A stretch of DNA of 64,000 nucleotides from Pedobacter gandavensis (GTDB lineage: Bacteria; Bacteroidota; Bacteroidia; Sphingobacteriales; Sphingobacteriaceae): assembly GCF_014172405.1 (NCBI RefSeq), contig NZ_WNXC01000004.1, positions 124,001-188,000 on the forward strand, written 5' to 3'. Of this stretch, positions 34,926-45,314 are shown one piece after another; position 1 is the stretch's first letter, and each line of letters starts with the position of its first letter. The translations under genes and the position numbers were made by a program. The notes beneath the pieces were generated by a model, which was not told the origin of the DNA, searched no databases, and was given only the letters and a program-made list of their open reading frames with translations.

Positions 34926-35804
34926 ATGTCACATAAAGCAGGTTTTGTAAGTATAATTGGTAAGCCCAATGCGGGTAAATCAACGTTAATGAATGCCCTG
35001 GTGGGTGAAAAGCTTTCTATCATTACTCCGAAAGCTCAGACTACCCGTCACCGTATTCTGGGAATTGTCAATGAAGAAAATTATCAAATCGTATTTTCGG
35101 ACACTCCGGGGATCATAAAACCGCGTTATGGTTTACAAGATTCTATGATGAGTTCCGTAAAAGGAGCGCTTACTGATGCCGATCTTATCTTGTTCGTTAC
35201 CGACATTAACGAAACTCACGATGAGAACGATGTATTAGATAAGATCATTGACACCACGATCCCGATGATTGTCCTGATCAATAAGATCGACAATGCAACA
35301 CAAGAAGAAGTAGAAACGAAAATGGCTTACTGGCAGGAAAAATTAAATCCTAAGTATATATATGCCATCTCCGCATTACATCTATATAACTTAGATGGCA
35401 TCATGGAAACGGTATTGGAACAATTACCAGAACATGCTCCTTTCTATGATAAAGAAGATTTGACAGACCGTACACAAAGATTCTTTGTTTCGGAGATCAT
35501 CAGAGAGAAGATCTTCAACAACTACCAAAAAGAGATTCCTTATAGTACAGAAGTCGTGATTACTTCCTTTAAAGAAGAAGAAAAAATCACCAGGATTAGT
35601 GCAGAGATCATCGTAGAACGTGATTCACAGAAAAACATCCTGATTGGTAAAGGTGGCGCCATGCTGAAAAAGGTTGGTACTGAGGCCCGTAAGGATATTG
35701 AGAAATTCCTGGATCAAAAAGTCTTTTTAGAAACTTTCGTAAAGGTTGTTCCGGACTGGCGAAGTAAAAAGAACTATTTAAAAAGTTTCGGGTACGAAAA
35801 TTAA
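34926..35804 (+). CDS. era: GTPase Era
   Basis: 292 residues from the ATG at 34926; an upstream in-frame start at 34893 would sit over the tRNA promoter. GTPase motifs: G1 GKPNAGKST (~11-19), G3 DTPG, G4 NKID, then the C-terminal KH domain with ILIGKGGAMLKKVGTEARKDIE. Era binds 16S rRNA near its 3' end and helps 30S maturation at the membrane. It is divergent from the tRNA array and followed 47 bp later by der, another ribosome-assembly GTPase with its own promoter. Confidence 0.95.
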   Translation: MSHKAGFVSIIGKPNAGKSTLMNALVGEKLSIITPKAQTTRHRILGIVNEENYQIVFSDTPGIIKPRYGLQDSMMSSVKGALTDADLILFVTDINETHDENDVLDKIIDTTIPMIVLINKIDNATQEEVETKMAYWQEKLNPKYIYAISALHLYNLDGIMETVLEQLPEHAPFYDKEDLTDRTQRFFVSEIIREKIFNNYQKEIPYSTEVVITSFKEEEKITRISAEIIVERDSQKNILIGKGGAMLKKVGTEARKDIEKFLDQKVFLETFVKVVPDWRSKKNYLKSFGYEN

Positions 35805-35807
35805 GCT

Positions 35808-35815
35808 TACCTTTG
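35808..35815 (+). promoter_or_regulatory. Promoter -7 element of der
   Basis: TACCTTTG matches TAnnTTTG exactly, just past the era stop and 36 bp before the der ATG. The -33 region reads GTTTCG at about the right distance, a partial match. Confidence 0.5.
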
Positions 35816-35851
35816 CAACCCCTTAATAATTAATACAATTCATACATACAC

Positions 35852-37153
35852 ATGAGCAACATTATCGCAATCGTCGGAAGACCAAACGTAGGCAAATCTA
35901 CCCTATTTAACCGCTTAACAGAGAGTCGTAAAGCCATTGTTGATGATTTTAGCGGTGTAACCCGTGATCGTCATTACGGATCGGCAGAATGGACTGATAA
36001 GCAGTTTACTGTTATTGATACCGGAGGCTATGTAGCCAATTCCGAAGATTTATTTGAAGCAGCTATCCGCGAACAAGTGGTAATTGCTATCGAAGAAGCA
36101 ACTGTATTGTTGTTTATGGTGGATGTCGTAACCGGCATTACCGACCTGGATGACGAAATTGCACAGTTACTTAGACGCAGCAATAAACCTGTATTCATTG
36201 TTGTAAATAAAGTAGACAATACTCAATTACAAAATGATGCTTCCGTATTTTACGGATTTGGTTTAGGTGAGATCTACCCGATCTCTTCTATGACTGGTTC
36301 TGGAACAGGTGATTTATTAGATGATGTCATCAAACACTTCGAAGATGTAGTAGAAGAAGAGAATACATTACCTAAACTTACTATTGTTGGCAGACCTAAC
36401 GTTGGAAAATCATCACTAATCAATGCACTGATTGGTAGAGAAAGAAATATTGTAACTCCAATTGCTGGAACAACAAGAGACTCTATACATATCCACTACA
36501 ATCAATTCGGACATGAATTCATGTTCATCGATACTGCAGGACTTCGTAAAAAGACCAAAGTAAAAGAGAACATCGAGTTTTATTCTGTAATGCGTACCAT
36601 CAAAGCTTTGGAAGAAGCAGATGTTGTGATCTTAATGGTTGATGCCATGGAAGGGTTAGAATCGCAAGACGTTAACATTTTCCACCTGGCGGAGAAAAAC
36701 AAAAAAGGAATCGTGATCTTGGTAAACAAATGGGATTTAGTAGAAAAAGACAGCAAAACCACTAAGGTTTTTGAAGATCAGATTCGTACTAAATTGCAAC
36801 CATTCACTGATGTACCAATTGTTTTCACCTCAGCGCTTACAAAACAACGTATTCACCAGGCCATTGAAACTGCTTTGGAAGTACACAAAAACAGAGGAAA
36901 GAAAATTCCTACCTCTAAATTAAATGATGTGATGTTGCCGATTATTGAAAAATATCCGCCACCAGCATTGAAAGGAAAGTACATCAAGATCAAGTACATT
37001 ACGCAAATCAATGGTACTTCACCAATGTTTGCTTTCTTCTGTAACTTACCTCAGTACATCAAAGAACCGTACAAGCGTTTCATTGAAAACAAACTACGTG
37101 AAAATTTCGATTTTAGCGGAGTACCAATTCAGATTTATTTCAGACAGAAATAA
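35852..37153 (+). CDS. der: GTPase Der (EngA), double-GTPase ribosome assembly factor
   Basis: 433 residues with two tandem GTPase domains and a C-terminal KH-like domain. Domain 1: [17 protein letters not shown]. Domain 2: GRPNVGKSS near residue 180, DTAG, NKWD. The KH-like end has the [17 protein letters not shown] segment. Der is needed for 50S subunit assembly. Length equals the family norm. Probably transcribed both with era and from its own promoter. Confidence 0.96.
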   Translation: MSNIIAIVGRPNVGKSTLFNRLTESRKAIVDDFSGVTRDRHYGSAEWTDKQFTVIDTGGYVANSEDLFEAAIREQVVIAIEEATVLLFMVDVVTGITDLDDEIAQLLRRSNKPVFIVVNKVDNTQLQNDASVFYGFGLGEIYPISSMTGSGTGDLLDDVIKHFEDVVEEENTLPKLTIVGRPNVGKSSLINALIGRERNIVTPIAGTTRDSIHIHYNQFGHEFMFIDTAGLRKKTKVKENIEFYSVMRTIKALEEADVVILMVDAMEGLESQDVNIFHLAEKNKKGIVILVNKWDLVEKDSKTTKVFEDQIRTKLQPFTDVPIVFTSALTKQRIHQAIETALEVHKNRGKKIPTSKLNDVMLPIIEKYPPPALKGKYIKIKYITQINGTSPMFAFFCNLPQYIKEPYKRFIENKLRENFDFSGVPIQIYFRQK

Positions 37154-37161
37154 GCTATAAA

Positions 37162-38736
37162 TTACTGCAAACTGGATAATGCCTGTTTGACCATCGCATC
37201 ATTTAAATTGAGTGCTTTGTAATAACCGGCATCACCCAGGTTGTATTTACAAAGCAAAACTTTGACATCATTCAGGATTAAAGGTTTTGCAGCCTGTAGT
37301 AATTTAGGCTCTATCACAATATTCTTACTTTGAATATATTTCAGCAAATCCTTGTAATCTGTATCATTAATGGTAAAGGTTGCAAGGTTTTGTTCTAAAA
37401 AAGCAGGGGTATAGCGGTTTCCCAACACGTCATACACAAAATCAAACAGCACTTTCTTCGCAATCAGCTTCGCATAAAAGCTATTGAAACCACTGGTATC
37501 CATTTTTACATAGACATCTGGCTGGATGCCACCGCCTAAAAAGGCTTTCCCTTTTTTCAAGCTATCTTTCACACTCGTTGAGGTCAACTCCCCATCATTG
37601 AAACGATCTTCAATTTCATTCTGATAGGCATTGTACCCTTTCTTATACGACTTTTGGATACTTCTACCCAGTGGTGTATAATACCTGGCAATGGTTAGAT
37701 TTAGGGCAGAACCATCCACAAAAGGGAATTGCTCTTGTACTAGTCCTTTACCAAAGGAACGACGTCCTATGATAATCCCACGATCCAAATCTTGTACGGC
37801 TCCGGCAAGAATCTCACTGGCGGAAGCCGAATTTTCATTAATTAATATCGCCAGTTTCCCCTGTTCAAACTCCCCGCCACCAGTACTAAAGTAATCGGTA
37901 CGCGGCTCATGCTTCCCTTGTGTATATACAATTAGCTTGTTTTCAGAGAGAATCTGATTGGCCAGGCCAGTTGCAGCAGTCAGGTAACCTCCCCCGTTAT
38001 CGCGAAGATCTAACACTAACTTTTTCATTCCTTTTCCTTTCAGATTGCGCACTGACTCTACAAAGTCAGCGTCCGTATCTGCACCAAACTTGCTGATGCG
38101 GACATAACCGATTTCTGGATTGAGCATGTAAGCGGCATCAATACTACTCACTTTTACCCGGGCACGGTTTACGCTCAGCAAAACAGGTTGGGCAACACCT
38201 GGATGTAATATAATTAATTTGACTGCAGTACCTTTCCTACCTTTGATCTTACCGATCATTTGCTCTCTTGGCAGGTCTCTCCCACTCACAAACATGGTAT
38301 CGATTTTCAGGATCTTGTCGCCCTGACGGATTCCCGAAAGAAATGCCGGGCCATCTTTAACCACATTGGTCACCAACAAAGTATCATTTAAAATGTAATA
38401 CTCAATCCCAATCCCTTCAAAATTACCACCCAATGTTTCTGCAAATTCATTGGCTTTTGCCGGAGGCAGGTAAACACTATGTGGGTCCAGCTGATGGAGT
38501 AAGCTGTCAATCGGCAAATGGTGCATACTGTCCGCATTTACCTCATCTACATAGTTTTTATTGATGATATGAATGATTTCATCGACCTTCCTGCTACTAT
38601 CTGCCGCATAAGCCATGGGCTTTTGAAGCTGATAGCCCTGATCTTTTAAAAACTTATACCCAACAAACATCCCCCCAATTAAAGTAAGGGAATAGGTAAG
38701 CGCGAGTAGAAGGTGGTTTCGGGTGGTCTTTTTCAT
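37162..38736 (-). CDS. C-terminal processing peptidase (S41 family)
   Basis: 524 residues. An N-terminal hydrophobic segment (LLLALTYSLTLIGGMFVGY) is a signal anchor. A PDZ domain with GIGIEYYILNDTLLVTNVV and GPAFLSGIRQGDKILKID lies at ~95-180, followed by the S41 core with the nucleophile in NENSASASEILAGA (about Ser305) and the Lys in RSFGKGLVQ (about Lys330). It clips periplasmic or membrane proteins from the C-terminus. It is convergent with der, with an 8-bp gap. Bacteroidota typically carry several of these peptidases; the substrate is unknown. Confidence 0.94.
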   Translation of the reverse strand: MKKTTRNHLLLALTYSLTLIGGMFVGYKFLKDQGYQLQKPMAYAADSSRKVDEIIHIINKNYVDEVNADSMHHLPIDSLLHQLDPHSVYLPPAKANEFAETLGGNFEGIGIEYYILNDTLLVTNVVKDGPAFLSGIRQGDKILKIDTMFVSGRDLPREQMIGKIKGRKGTAVKLIILHPGVAQPVLLSVNRARVKVSSIDAAYMLNPEIGYVRISKFGADTDADFVESVRNLKGKGMKKLVLDLRDNGGGYLTAATGLANQILSENKLIVYTQGKHEPRTDYFSTGGGEFEQGKLAILINENSASASEILAGAVQDLDRGIIIGRRSFGKGLVQEQFPFVDGSALNLTIARYYTPLGRSIQKSYKKGYNAYQNEIEDRFNDGELTSTSVKDSLKKGKAFLGGGIQPDVYVKMDTSGFNSFYAKLIAKKVLFDFVYDVLGNRYTPAFLEQNLATFTINDTDYKDLLKYIQSKNIVIEPKLLQAAKPLILNDVKVLLCKYNLGDAGYYKALNLNDAMVKQALSSLQ

Positions 38737-38920
38737 GGTTTATTACTTCGTAAAGTTATAAAATAACCCTATCATTTAGTAAATTAAGTCCTAATCATTA
38801 ACAATTGTTTACTCTTTTTAAGAATTAACAAGAATGTTGCAGGTTTGTACCCGCAGCGTCCATATCATAACCGAATATTTCGCGTTTAAAAAGAAAATCC
38901 CGAGTTTTAACAAAAAAAAC

Positions 38921-39727
38921 ATGATCAGAGTAACGGAGCAGGAATCAACACATCAGCACATCGACCAAATGTCTGTCCTTGAAATTCTTCAGGGCATAAA
39001 TAAAGAAGACCAGACTGTTCCACTTGCGGTGGAAAAAGTGATCCCACAAATAGAGAAACTGGCGATTTCCGTTACGGAACGCATGAAAAACGGTGGTCGT
39101 TTATTTTACATCGGTGCAGGTACCAGTGGCCGATTAGGTGTGGTAGATGCCTCGGAATGCCCACCAACATTTGGGGTGCCCTTCGACTGGGTAGTCGGTA
39201 TTATTGCTGGTGGCGATACTGCAATCAGAAAAGCCGTAGAAAACGCAGAAGATGATTCAGCACAAGCCTGGATCGACCTTAAAGCATATCAAATTAATGA
39301 AAAAGACTGTTTAATCGGATTAGCTGCATCCGGTACCACACCTTATGTGGTTGGCGGATTAAATACCGCACGTCAACATGGCATCCTAACTGGTTGTATC
39401 GTCTGTAATGAAGGTGGCCCTATTGCTGCTGAAAGCGATTTTCCCGTAGAGGTAGTCGTAGGTCCGGAATTCCTGACCGGCTCGACCCGCATGAAGTCTG
39501 GAACCGCACAAAAACTGGTTTTAAATATGCTCAGCACCACTGTCATGATTAAGCTCGGCCGCGTAAGGGGAAATAAAATGGTGGATATGCAACTGACCAA
39601 CCATAAACTGGTAGATCGTGGCACACAAATGGTGATGGAAGAACTAAATATTGACTACGCGAAGGCGGAAGACTTGCTTTTACGTTACGGTAGCGTGCGT
39701 AAAGCAGTAGAAGCTGGCAGCAAATAA
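38921..39727 (+). CDS. murQ: N-acetylmuramic acid 6-phosphate etherase
   Basis: 268 residues from the ATG at 38921; an earlier open stretch from 38834 adds 29 residues unlike the family. The SIS-domain signature GAGTSGRLGVVDASECPPTFG (written here in part) and EFLTGSTRMKSGTAQK are diagnostic. MurQ cleaves the lactyl ether of MurNAc-6-phosphate to GlcNAc-6-phosphate in peptidoglycan recycling. Slightly shorter than the E. coli enzyme (298), as is common. Followed 11 bp later by a conserved unknown gene, so the two are likely cotranscribed. Confidence 0.95.
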   Translation: MIRVTEQESTHQHIDQMSVLEILQGINKEDQTVPLAVEKVIPQIEKLAISVTERMKNGGRLFYIGAGTSGRLGVVDASECPPTFGVPFDWVVGIIAGGDTAIRKAVENAEDDSAQAWIDLKAYQINEKDCLIGLAASGTTPYVVGGLNTARQHGILTGCIVCNEGGPIAAESDFPVEVVVGPEFLTGSTRMKSGTAQKLVLNMLSTTVMIKLGRVRGNKMVDMQLTNHKLVDRGTQMVMEELNIDYAKAEDLLLRYGSVRKAVEAGSK

Positions 39728-39738
39728 CAGGAAATTAT

Positions 39739-40308
39739 ATGCACGAAATCGAACCTTTCTACCTTTGGCGTGATGATTACATCGCGGCGGAAGATGAACG
39801 TTCTCCATTTTATGACACTGAATATTCAGAATTCTATTTTGACAAACAGCTGTACAATTTTCTAATCCACCCACAATGGGATGATTTTGGTTCCAACACG
39901 CTATACATAAAAGTCTTGTATGCGGATTACGATAGAAATTATGCGATTATTGAGTTCATCGGAGAGTGGAATGATGCCATAGACAACGACATCATGCTCC
40001 TGAAACGTGAGATTTTGGAACTTATGATTGACGAAGGCATCAATAAGTTTATCCTCATCGGAGAAAACATTTTAAACTTCCATGCATCCGAAGACAGCTA
40101 TTATGAAGAGTGGTTCCAAGATGTGGAAGATGGCTGGATTACCGGCATCAATTTCCAGGAACATGTGATCGAAGAGTTTAGAAGTGCTAACCTCGATTAC
40201 TACATCAACTTTGGCGGTCAACTTGACGATTTGGCATGGAGAACCTTAAAACCACTTCAAATTTTCAAGAAAGTAGAGGAAACGCTGACAAAAAGGCTTG
40301 GGGCATAG
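39739..40308 (+). CDS. Conserved protein of unknown function downstream of murQ
   Basis: 189 residues, acidic, no signal peptide or membrane segment. Aromatic and acidic residues are abundant (FYLWRDDYIAAEDERSPFYD, EDSYYEEWFQDVEDGWI). Mixed alpha/beta pattern with a strand-like LYIKVLYADYDRNYAIIEFIG and a helix LLKREILELMIDEG. I do not recognise the family; its tight spacing to murQ suggests a linked cytoplasmic role, but nothing in the sequence shows a catalytic site. Confidence 0.75.
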   Translation: MHEIEPFYLWRDDYIAAEDERSPFYDTEYSEFYFDKQLYNFLIHPQWDDFGSNTLYIKVLYADYDRNYAIIEFIGEWNDAIDNDIMLLKREILELMIDEGINKFILIGENILNFHASEDSYYEEWFQDVEDGWITGINFQEHVIEEFRSANLDYYINFGGQLDDLAWRTLKPLQIFKKVEETLTKRLGA

Positions 40309-40363
40309 GTTTTGTGTGAATGTAAACTAATTAGTATCTTTAACTATAAAATTTAAAAGAAAA

Positions 40364-41116
40364 ATGGATAACAACAATAATTACGAATGGGCACACAAAT
40401 CAGTATTTGTGGAGCAGGAAAGAGGAGTCGTTGCTAAGAAATTCTTCGCAAATGTATTCTTATGGATGTTCGTTGCCTTGAGTTTATCAACTTTGGCAGC
40501 CTTATTCATCTCAAATTCTCCAGCGGCATTAAGCCAATTGATCAACTTTGAAACCGGACAAAGAACAGTTTTAGGATATATAGCCATGTTCGCCCCACTG
40601 GGATTGGTATTGCTGATGGGAGCGGGATTTAGCCGTCTTTCTTACGGTGCCTTAATCGGTGTATTTGCACTATTCTCTATTTTATTAGGGATTAGTCTAA
40701 GCTTTATCTTATTAATATATACCGCAGGATCTATTGCAGCCTGTTTTGGTGCCGCAGCAGGTATCTTTGGAATTATGGCCTTTTTAGGATACACCACAGA
40801 TGTGGATCTAACCAAATTTGGTCCTATCTTAATGGTAGGTGTAGCTGGCTTATTTATCGCAAGCCTGATCAACCTATTCTTAGGTAGCCCAACATTCAGT
40901 TATGTAATGAGCTTCTTCGGTGTAGCCATCTTTACAGCATTAACTGCTTATGACGTTCAAAAACTGAAACGTATTGGTGCAGGTTTAGAAGAAAGTGGTG
41001 ACCCGATCGTACAAGCTGATGGTAAGAAATTAGCTATTATGGGTGCTTTGTCACTATACCTGGACTTTATCAATATCTTTATCTTCTTACTGAGAATCTT
41101 CGGAAGCAGAAAATAA
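40364..41116 (+). CDS. Bax inhibitor-1/YccA-family membrane protein
   Basis: 250 residues with seven predicted membrane helices after a ~30-residue cytoplasmic start. The C-terminal half has FFGVAIFTALTAYDVQKLKRIG, the conserved family segment with the Asp implicated in a pH-sensitive latch in BsYetJ, followed by the charged loop and the final ALSLYLDFINIFIFLLRIFG. Members are proton- or calcium-leak proteins, or FtsH-associated (YccA). Separate cellular role unknown here. A strong terminator follows. Confidence 0.92.
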   Translation: MDNNNNYEWAHKSVFVEQERGVVAKKFFANVFLWMFVALSLSTLAALFISNSPAALSQLINFETGQRTVLGYIAMFAPLGLVLLMGAGFSRLSYGALIGVFALFSILLGISLSFILLIYTAGSIAACFGAAAGIFGIMAFLGYTTDVDLTKFGPILMVGVAGLFIASLINLFLGSPTFSYVMSFFGVAIFTALTAYDVQKLKRIGAGLEESGDPIVQADGKKLAIMGALSLYLDFINIFIFLLRIFGSRK

Positions 41117-41163
41117 ACTGTAAAAGACAATTCGGGACTGAATTTCCGGAAAAACATAAATGT

Positions 41164-41195
41164 AAGGGCTGTCAAAAATTTGACAGCCCTTCTTG
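41164..41195 (+). terminator. Intrinsic terminator after the BI-1 gene
   Basis: AAGGGCTGTCAAA (41164-41176) pairs with TTTGACAGCCCTT (41179-41191), followed by CTTG. A long perfect stem 47 bp past the stop codon. Confidence 0.8.
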
Positions 41196-41354
41196 CTGCC
41201 TGCTACTTCCGAAAACTGCCTGAATATCCATAAGGCAAACCTTCAATACGGCACCGTTTCCGAGCACAAAACCACAGATTTTCAGAACATTATTCCGAAG
41301 CACTCCAAATTAACACCAGCTATTGCAATATTATATGCTTTAAGTGCTGTTTTT
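41196..41354. other. Gap before the metH promoter
   Basis: About 160 bp with no gene I can support. An open plus-strand frame runs through it into the riboswitch, which makes it non-coding. Nothing else recognisable. Confidence 0.5.
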
Positions 41355-41385
41355 TTGGAAATGATTTTTCTTTGTTGCACTTTTG
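41355..41385 (+). promoter_or_regulatory. Probable metH promoter
   Basis: TTG (41355-41357) is followed 20 bp later by CACTTTTG (41378-41385), a partial match to the -7 consensus (A at position 2 and TTTG kept). Transcription would start at about 41390, where the riboswitch begins. Confidence 0.45.
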
Positions 41386-41389
41386 CAGG

Positions 41390-41498
41390 GCTTATAGAGA
41401 AAGACGGAGGGATTAGACCCTGCGATGTCTTAGCAACCTGTGCTTACAAGGTGCTACATTCTACTGGAAACCGGACCATTGGTACCCGAAAGATAAGT
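41390..41498 (+). promoter_or_regulatory. SAM-I (S-box) riboswitch upstream of metH
   Basis: The conserved core is visible: P1 CTTAT (41391-41395) with ATAAG (41493-41497), the kink-turn GGAGGGA, the P2 loop GACCCT, GATGTCTTAGCAACC, the AAGGTGCTA segment of P3, a P4 hairpin (CTGGAAACCGG... with the following ACCATTGGT), and GAAAGATAAG closing P1. SAM-I aptamers bind S-adenosylmethionine and turn down methionine genes. The ~120 nt between the aptamer and the metH ATG form the expression platform; a weak AAAGTC/GACTTT hairpin is present but no strong terminator, so translational or mixed control is possible. Confidence 0.92.
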
Positions 41499-41618
41499 TA
41501 AAGTCGACCCGATACCGGACTTTTCAATAAGCTTTTTGACTGCGTATAAAACTTAACCGACAGGATACATCCTAGCCGGCCATCGTTTGTTTACGCGATA
41601 CCCGGAGAAATAAAAAAA

Positions 41619-44600
41619 ATGGACATTAGAGCAGAGTTAGAGAAACGCATATTAATTATTGATGGAGCCATGGGCACCATGATCCAGCGTTACGTCCTGA
41701 CAGAAGAAGATTTTAGAGGTGAAAGATTCAAAGATCACCCTTGTGATGTGAAAGGCAATAATGATTTGCTGAACCTTACCCGTCCTGATATTATCAAAGC
41801 GATACATACCGAATACCTAAAGGCCGGTGCAGATATTATTGAGACCAATACATTTAGTACCCAACGTATTTCCCTGGCAGATTACCAGATGGAAGAGCTG
41901 GATTATGAAATGAGTTTTGCTGGTGCAAAAGTTGCAAGAGAAGCGGTAGACGAATTCATGGCCGCAAATCCAGATAGAAGATCTTTCGTAGCAGGTGCAG
42001 TAGGGCCAACCAACAGAACCCTTTCCCTTTCACCAGATGTGAACGACCCTGGTTACAGGGCGCTAACCTTTGATGAACTGGTATCCGCTTATGACCAGCA
42101 GGTACGTGGATTGGTAGATGGCGGTTCTGATGTCTTATTAATTGAGACTATTTTTGATACGCTGAATGCTAAAGCTGCCATATTCTCCATTAAAAAATAC
42201 GAGAAAGAAATCGGTAAAAAGATAGAGATCATGATCTCTGGAACCATTACCGATGCTTCAGGAAGAACCTTATCCGGACAAACGGTAGAGGCATTCCTGA
42301 ACTCTGTGATCCATGCCGACCCAATCAGCATCGGTTTTAACTGTGCTTTGGGTGCAAAAGATATGAGACCACACATTGAAGAGCTTTCTGCAAAAGCGAC
42401 TTGTTATGTTTCTGCCTATCCAAATGCGGGATTACCTAATGAGTTTGGTGCTTACGACGAAATGCCACATGAAACCGCCCATTTGGTGGAAGATTTCATC
42501 CAACATGGTTTCGTAAATATCGTAGGTGGTTGTTGCGGAACCACTCCGGAACACATTGCATGTATTGCTGCTAAAGCTAAAAAAATTGCCCCAAGAAAAA
42601 TCCCTACCGTACCTCCATATTTAAGATTAAGTGGATTAGAAGCAGTAACCGTTACTCCTGAAAGCATTTTCGTTAATATCGGAGAACGTACCAATATCAC
42701 GGGATCACCAAAATTCTCTAAGCTGATTTTAGGCGGAGATTATGAAGCTGCTTTAACTGTTGCACGTCAGCAAGTAGAAGGTGGTGCACAAATCATCGAT
42801 GTAAACATGGATGAAGGGATGTTGGACGGTGAAGCGGCCATGGTTAAATTCCTGAATCTAATTGCCTCGGAGCCGGATATTTCCAAGCTTCCAATCATGG
42901 TTGACTCTTCAAAATGGTCGGTTATTGAAGCCGGACTAAAATGCTTACAAGGAAAGGGAATTGTAAACTCCATTTCCTTAAAAGAAGGCCCAGAGAAGTT
43001 TATAGAAAGTGCCAAAAAGATCATGAACTATGGCGCAGCTGTGGTGGTGATGGCATTTGATGAACAAGGACAAGCGGATAACTTTGAGCGTAGAAAAGAA
43101 ATTTGTAAGCGCTCTTACGACATATTAGTGGATGAAGTAGGCTTCGCTCCACAAGACATTATATTTGACCCGAATATCCTGACCGTAGCTACCGGTCTGG
43201 AAGAACATAACAACTATGCCGTAGATTTCATCAATGCGACACGTTGGATCAAAGAAAACCTACCTCATGCCAAAGTAAGTGGTGGGGTATCTAACATTTC
43301 CTTCTCTTTCCGCGGAAACAATACCGTTAGGGAAGCGATGCACTCTGCCTTCCTCTACCATGCCATTAAAGCTGGTTTAGATATGGGGATTGTAAACGCA
43401 GGAATGTTGGAAGTATACCAGGAGATTCCACCAGCATTACTGGAACGCGTGGAAGACGTGTTGCTGAACCGTAGAGAGGATGCTACAGAACGACTGGTAG
43501 AATTTGCTGAGACCATCAAATCTAAAGGTAAAGAGATTGTAAGAGACGAAGAGTGGAGAAAAACCAGTGTAGAAGAACGACTTTCTCATTCCCTGGTTAA
43601 AGGAATTATAGAATACCTGGATGCCGATGTAGAGGAAGCCAGACAAAAATATCCAAAACCAATCCACGTGATCGAAGGTCCATTAATGGATGGGATGAAT
43701 ATCGTTGGAGACCTTTTTGGCGCCGGAAAAATGTTCCTGCCACAAGTGGTAAAATCTGCAAGGGTAATGAAAAAGGCAGTAGCTTACCTCCTTCCTTTCA
43801 TTGAGCAGGAAAAACTGGACAATCCTGATGGAAAAGCCAGCTCTTCGGCAGGAAAAATCCTAATGGCTACTGTAAAAGGTGATGTGCATGATATCGGTAA
43901 GAACATTGTAGGCGTAGTATTGGCCTGTAATAACTTCGAGATTGTAGATCTTGGCGTGATGGTACCTGCACAAACCATCATTCAGAAGGCCAAAGAAATC
44001 AATGCCGACATCATCGGATTAAGTGGTTTAATTACCCCTTCTCTGGATGAGATGGTACATTTTGCCAAAGAAATGGAGCGTGAAGGATTTACGATTCCAT
44101 TGATTATTGGTGGCGCAACTACGTCAAGAATCCATGCGGCGGTAAAAGTAGCGCCAAATTATTCAGGCCCTGCAATTCACGTATTGGATGCTTCCAGAAG
44201 TGTAACTGTTTGCAGTACTTTGATGAACCCAGACACCAGGGGTGCTTATATTGATGGAATTAAACAGGAATATGATAAAGCCAGAGAAGCACATTTAAAT
44301 AAACGCTCTGATAAGCGCTTTAAAACACTTGAAGAAGCCAGAAAAGATCAGTTTCAGATCGATCTGGATCAGGTAGCGCCTGCCCCTGCATTTACCGGAA
44401 CTAAAGTATTTGAAGATTACCCACTGGAAGAACTTGTGCCATATATCGACTGGACGCCTTTCTTCCATACCTGGGAGTTACGAGGTAGTTATCCTAAAAT
44501 TTTCAACGATAAGACCGTAGGAGATGAAGCGAAAAAACTGTTTGATGATGCTCAGGAATTATTGAAACGCATTGTAGATGAGAAATTACTAACCGCTAAA

Positions 44601-45278
44601 GGCGTGATCGGATTCTGGCCGGCAAATACGGTTGGCGATGACATCATTCTAGATGTTGAAGGCAAAGAAGTTACCATCCATACCCTTCGCCAACAGGCGG
44701 AAAAAGTGGCTGGAGAACCTTACTATGCACTTTCCGACTTTGTTGCTCCAAAAGAATCAGGCGTAGCAGATTACTTCGGAGGCTTTGCCGTGACCACAGG
44801 TATTGGTTGCGATGAACTGGTTGCAGAATTTGAAGCCAACCATGACGATTACAACAGCATCATGGCAAAAGCATTGGCAGATAGGCTTGCAGAAGCTTTT
44901 GCAGAAAGAATGCATGAGCTGGTACGTAAAGATTATTGGGGTTATGCCAAGGATGAAAAACTGAGCAATGAAGACCTGATTAAAGAAGAATACGCAGGAA
45001 TTCGTCCGGCACCAGGTTATCCTGCCTGTCCGGAACACAGTGAAAAAGGAACACTGTTTGAATTGCTGGATGCCGAAAATAGAATCGGTCTCCGCCTAAC
45101 AGAAAGTTATGCCATGTATCCTACAGCTGCCGTAAGTGGTTTTTATTTCGCCCACCCACAGTCAAGGTACTTTGGACTGGGAAAAATCACTAAGGATCAG
45201 GTGGAAGAATATGCCACAAGAAAAGACATGCCACTGGAAGAAGTGGAAAGATGGTTGAGCCCTAACCTGGCTTACTAA
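41619..45278 (+). CDS. metH: Cobalamin-dependent methionine synthase
   Basis: 1219 residues, full four-module MetH. The homocysteine domain has the zinc Cys pair in [10 protein letters not shown] (~305) with an upstream Cys in [10 protein letters not shown]. The folate domain starts near 350 ([16 protein letters not shown]). The cobalamin cap and Rossmann domain carry [11 protein letters not shown] (His ~755, the cobalt ligand) and [13 protein letters not shown]. The C-terminal reactivation domain contains [17 protein letters not shown] and [13 protein letters not shown] for SAM binding. It methylates homocysteine from methyltetrahydrofolate. Riboswitch-controlled; metF, which makes its substrate, follows 36 bp later. 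Confidence 0.97.
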   Translation: MDIRAELEKRILIIDGAMGTMIQRYVLTEEDFRGERFKDHPCDVKGNNDLLNLTRPDIIKAIHTEYLKAGADIIETNTFSTQRISLADYQMEELDYEMSFAGAKVAREAVDEFMAANPDRRSFVAGAVGPTNRTLSLSPDVNDPGYRALTFDELVSAYDQQVRGLVDGGSDVLLIETIFDTLNAKAAIFSIKKYEKEIGKKIEIMISGTITDASGRTLSGQTVEAFLNSVIHADPISIGFNCALGAKDMRPHIEELSAKATCYVSAYPNAGLPNEFGAYDEMPHETAHLVEDFIQHGFVNIVGGCCGTTPEHIACIAAKAKKIAPRKIPTVPPYLRLSGLEAVTVTPESIFVNIGERTNITGSPKFSKLILGGDYEAALTVARQQVEGGAQIIDVNMDEGMLDGEAAMVKFLNLIASEPDISKLPIMVDSSKWSVIEAGLKCLQGKGIVNSISLKEGPEKFIESAKKIMNYGAAVVVMAFDEQGQADNFERRKEICKRSYDILVDEVGFAPQDIIFDPNILTVATGLEEHNNYAVDFINATRWIKENLPHAKVSGGVSNISFSFRGNNTVREAMHSAFLYHAIKAGLDMGIVNAGMLEVYQEIPPALLERVEDVLLNRREDATERLVEFAETIKSKGKEIVRDEEWRKTSVEERLSHSLVKGIIEYLDADVEEARQKYPKPIHVIEGPLMDGMNIVGDLFGAGKMFLPQVVKSARVMKKAVAYLLPFIEQEKLDNPDGKASSSAGKILMATVKGDVHDIGKNIVGVVLACNNFEIVDLGVMVPAQTIIQKAKEINADIIGLSGLITPSLDEMVHFAKEMEREGFTIPLIIGGATTSRIHAAVKVAPNYSGPAIHVLDASRSVTVCSTLMNPDTRGAYIDGIKQEYDKAREAHLNKRSDKRFKTLEEARKDQFQIDLDQVAPAPAFTGTKVFEDYPLEELVPYIDWTPFFHTWELRGSYPKIFNDKTVGDEAKKLFDDAQELLKRIVDEKLLTAKGVIGFWPANTVGDDIILDVEGKEVTIHTLRQQAEKVAGEPYYALSDFVAPKESGVADYFGGFAVTTGIGCDELVAEFEANHDDYNSIMAKALADRLAEAFAERMHELVRKDYWGYAKDEKLSNEDLIKEEYAGIRPAPGYPACPEHSEKGTLFELLDAENRIGLRLTESYAMYPTAAVSGFYFAHPQSRYFGLGKITKDQVEEYATRKDMPLEEVERWLSPNLAY

Positions 45279-45314
45279 ATAATAAGATAACGACACCTAA
45301 CAAGCAATATTTTA

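Noticed and set aside
41193..41501. 102-codon plus-strand frame before metH
   Set aside because: It runs through the SAM-I riboswitch and promoter; composition is not protein-like.
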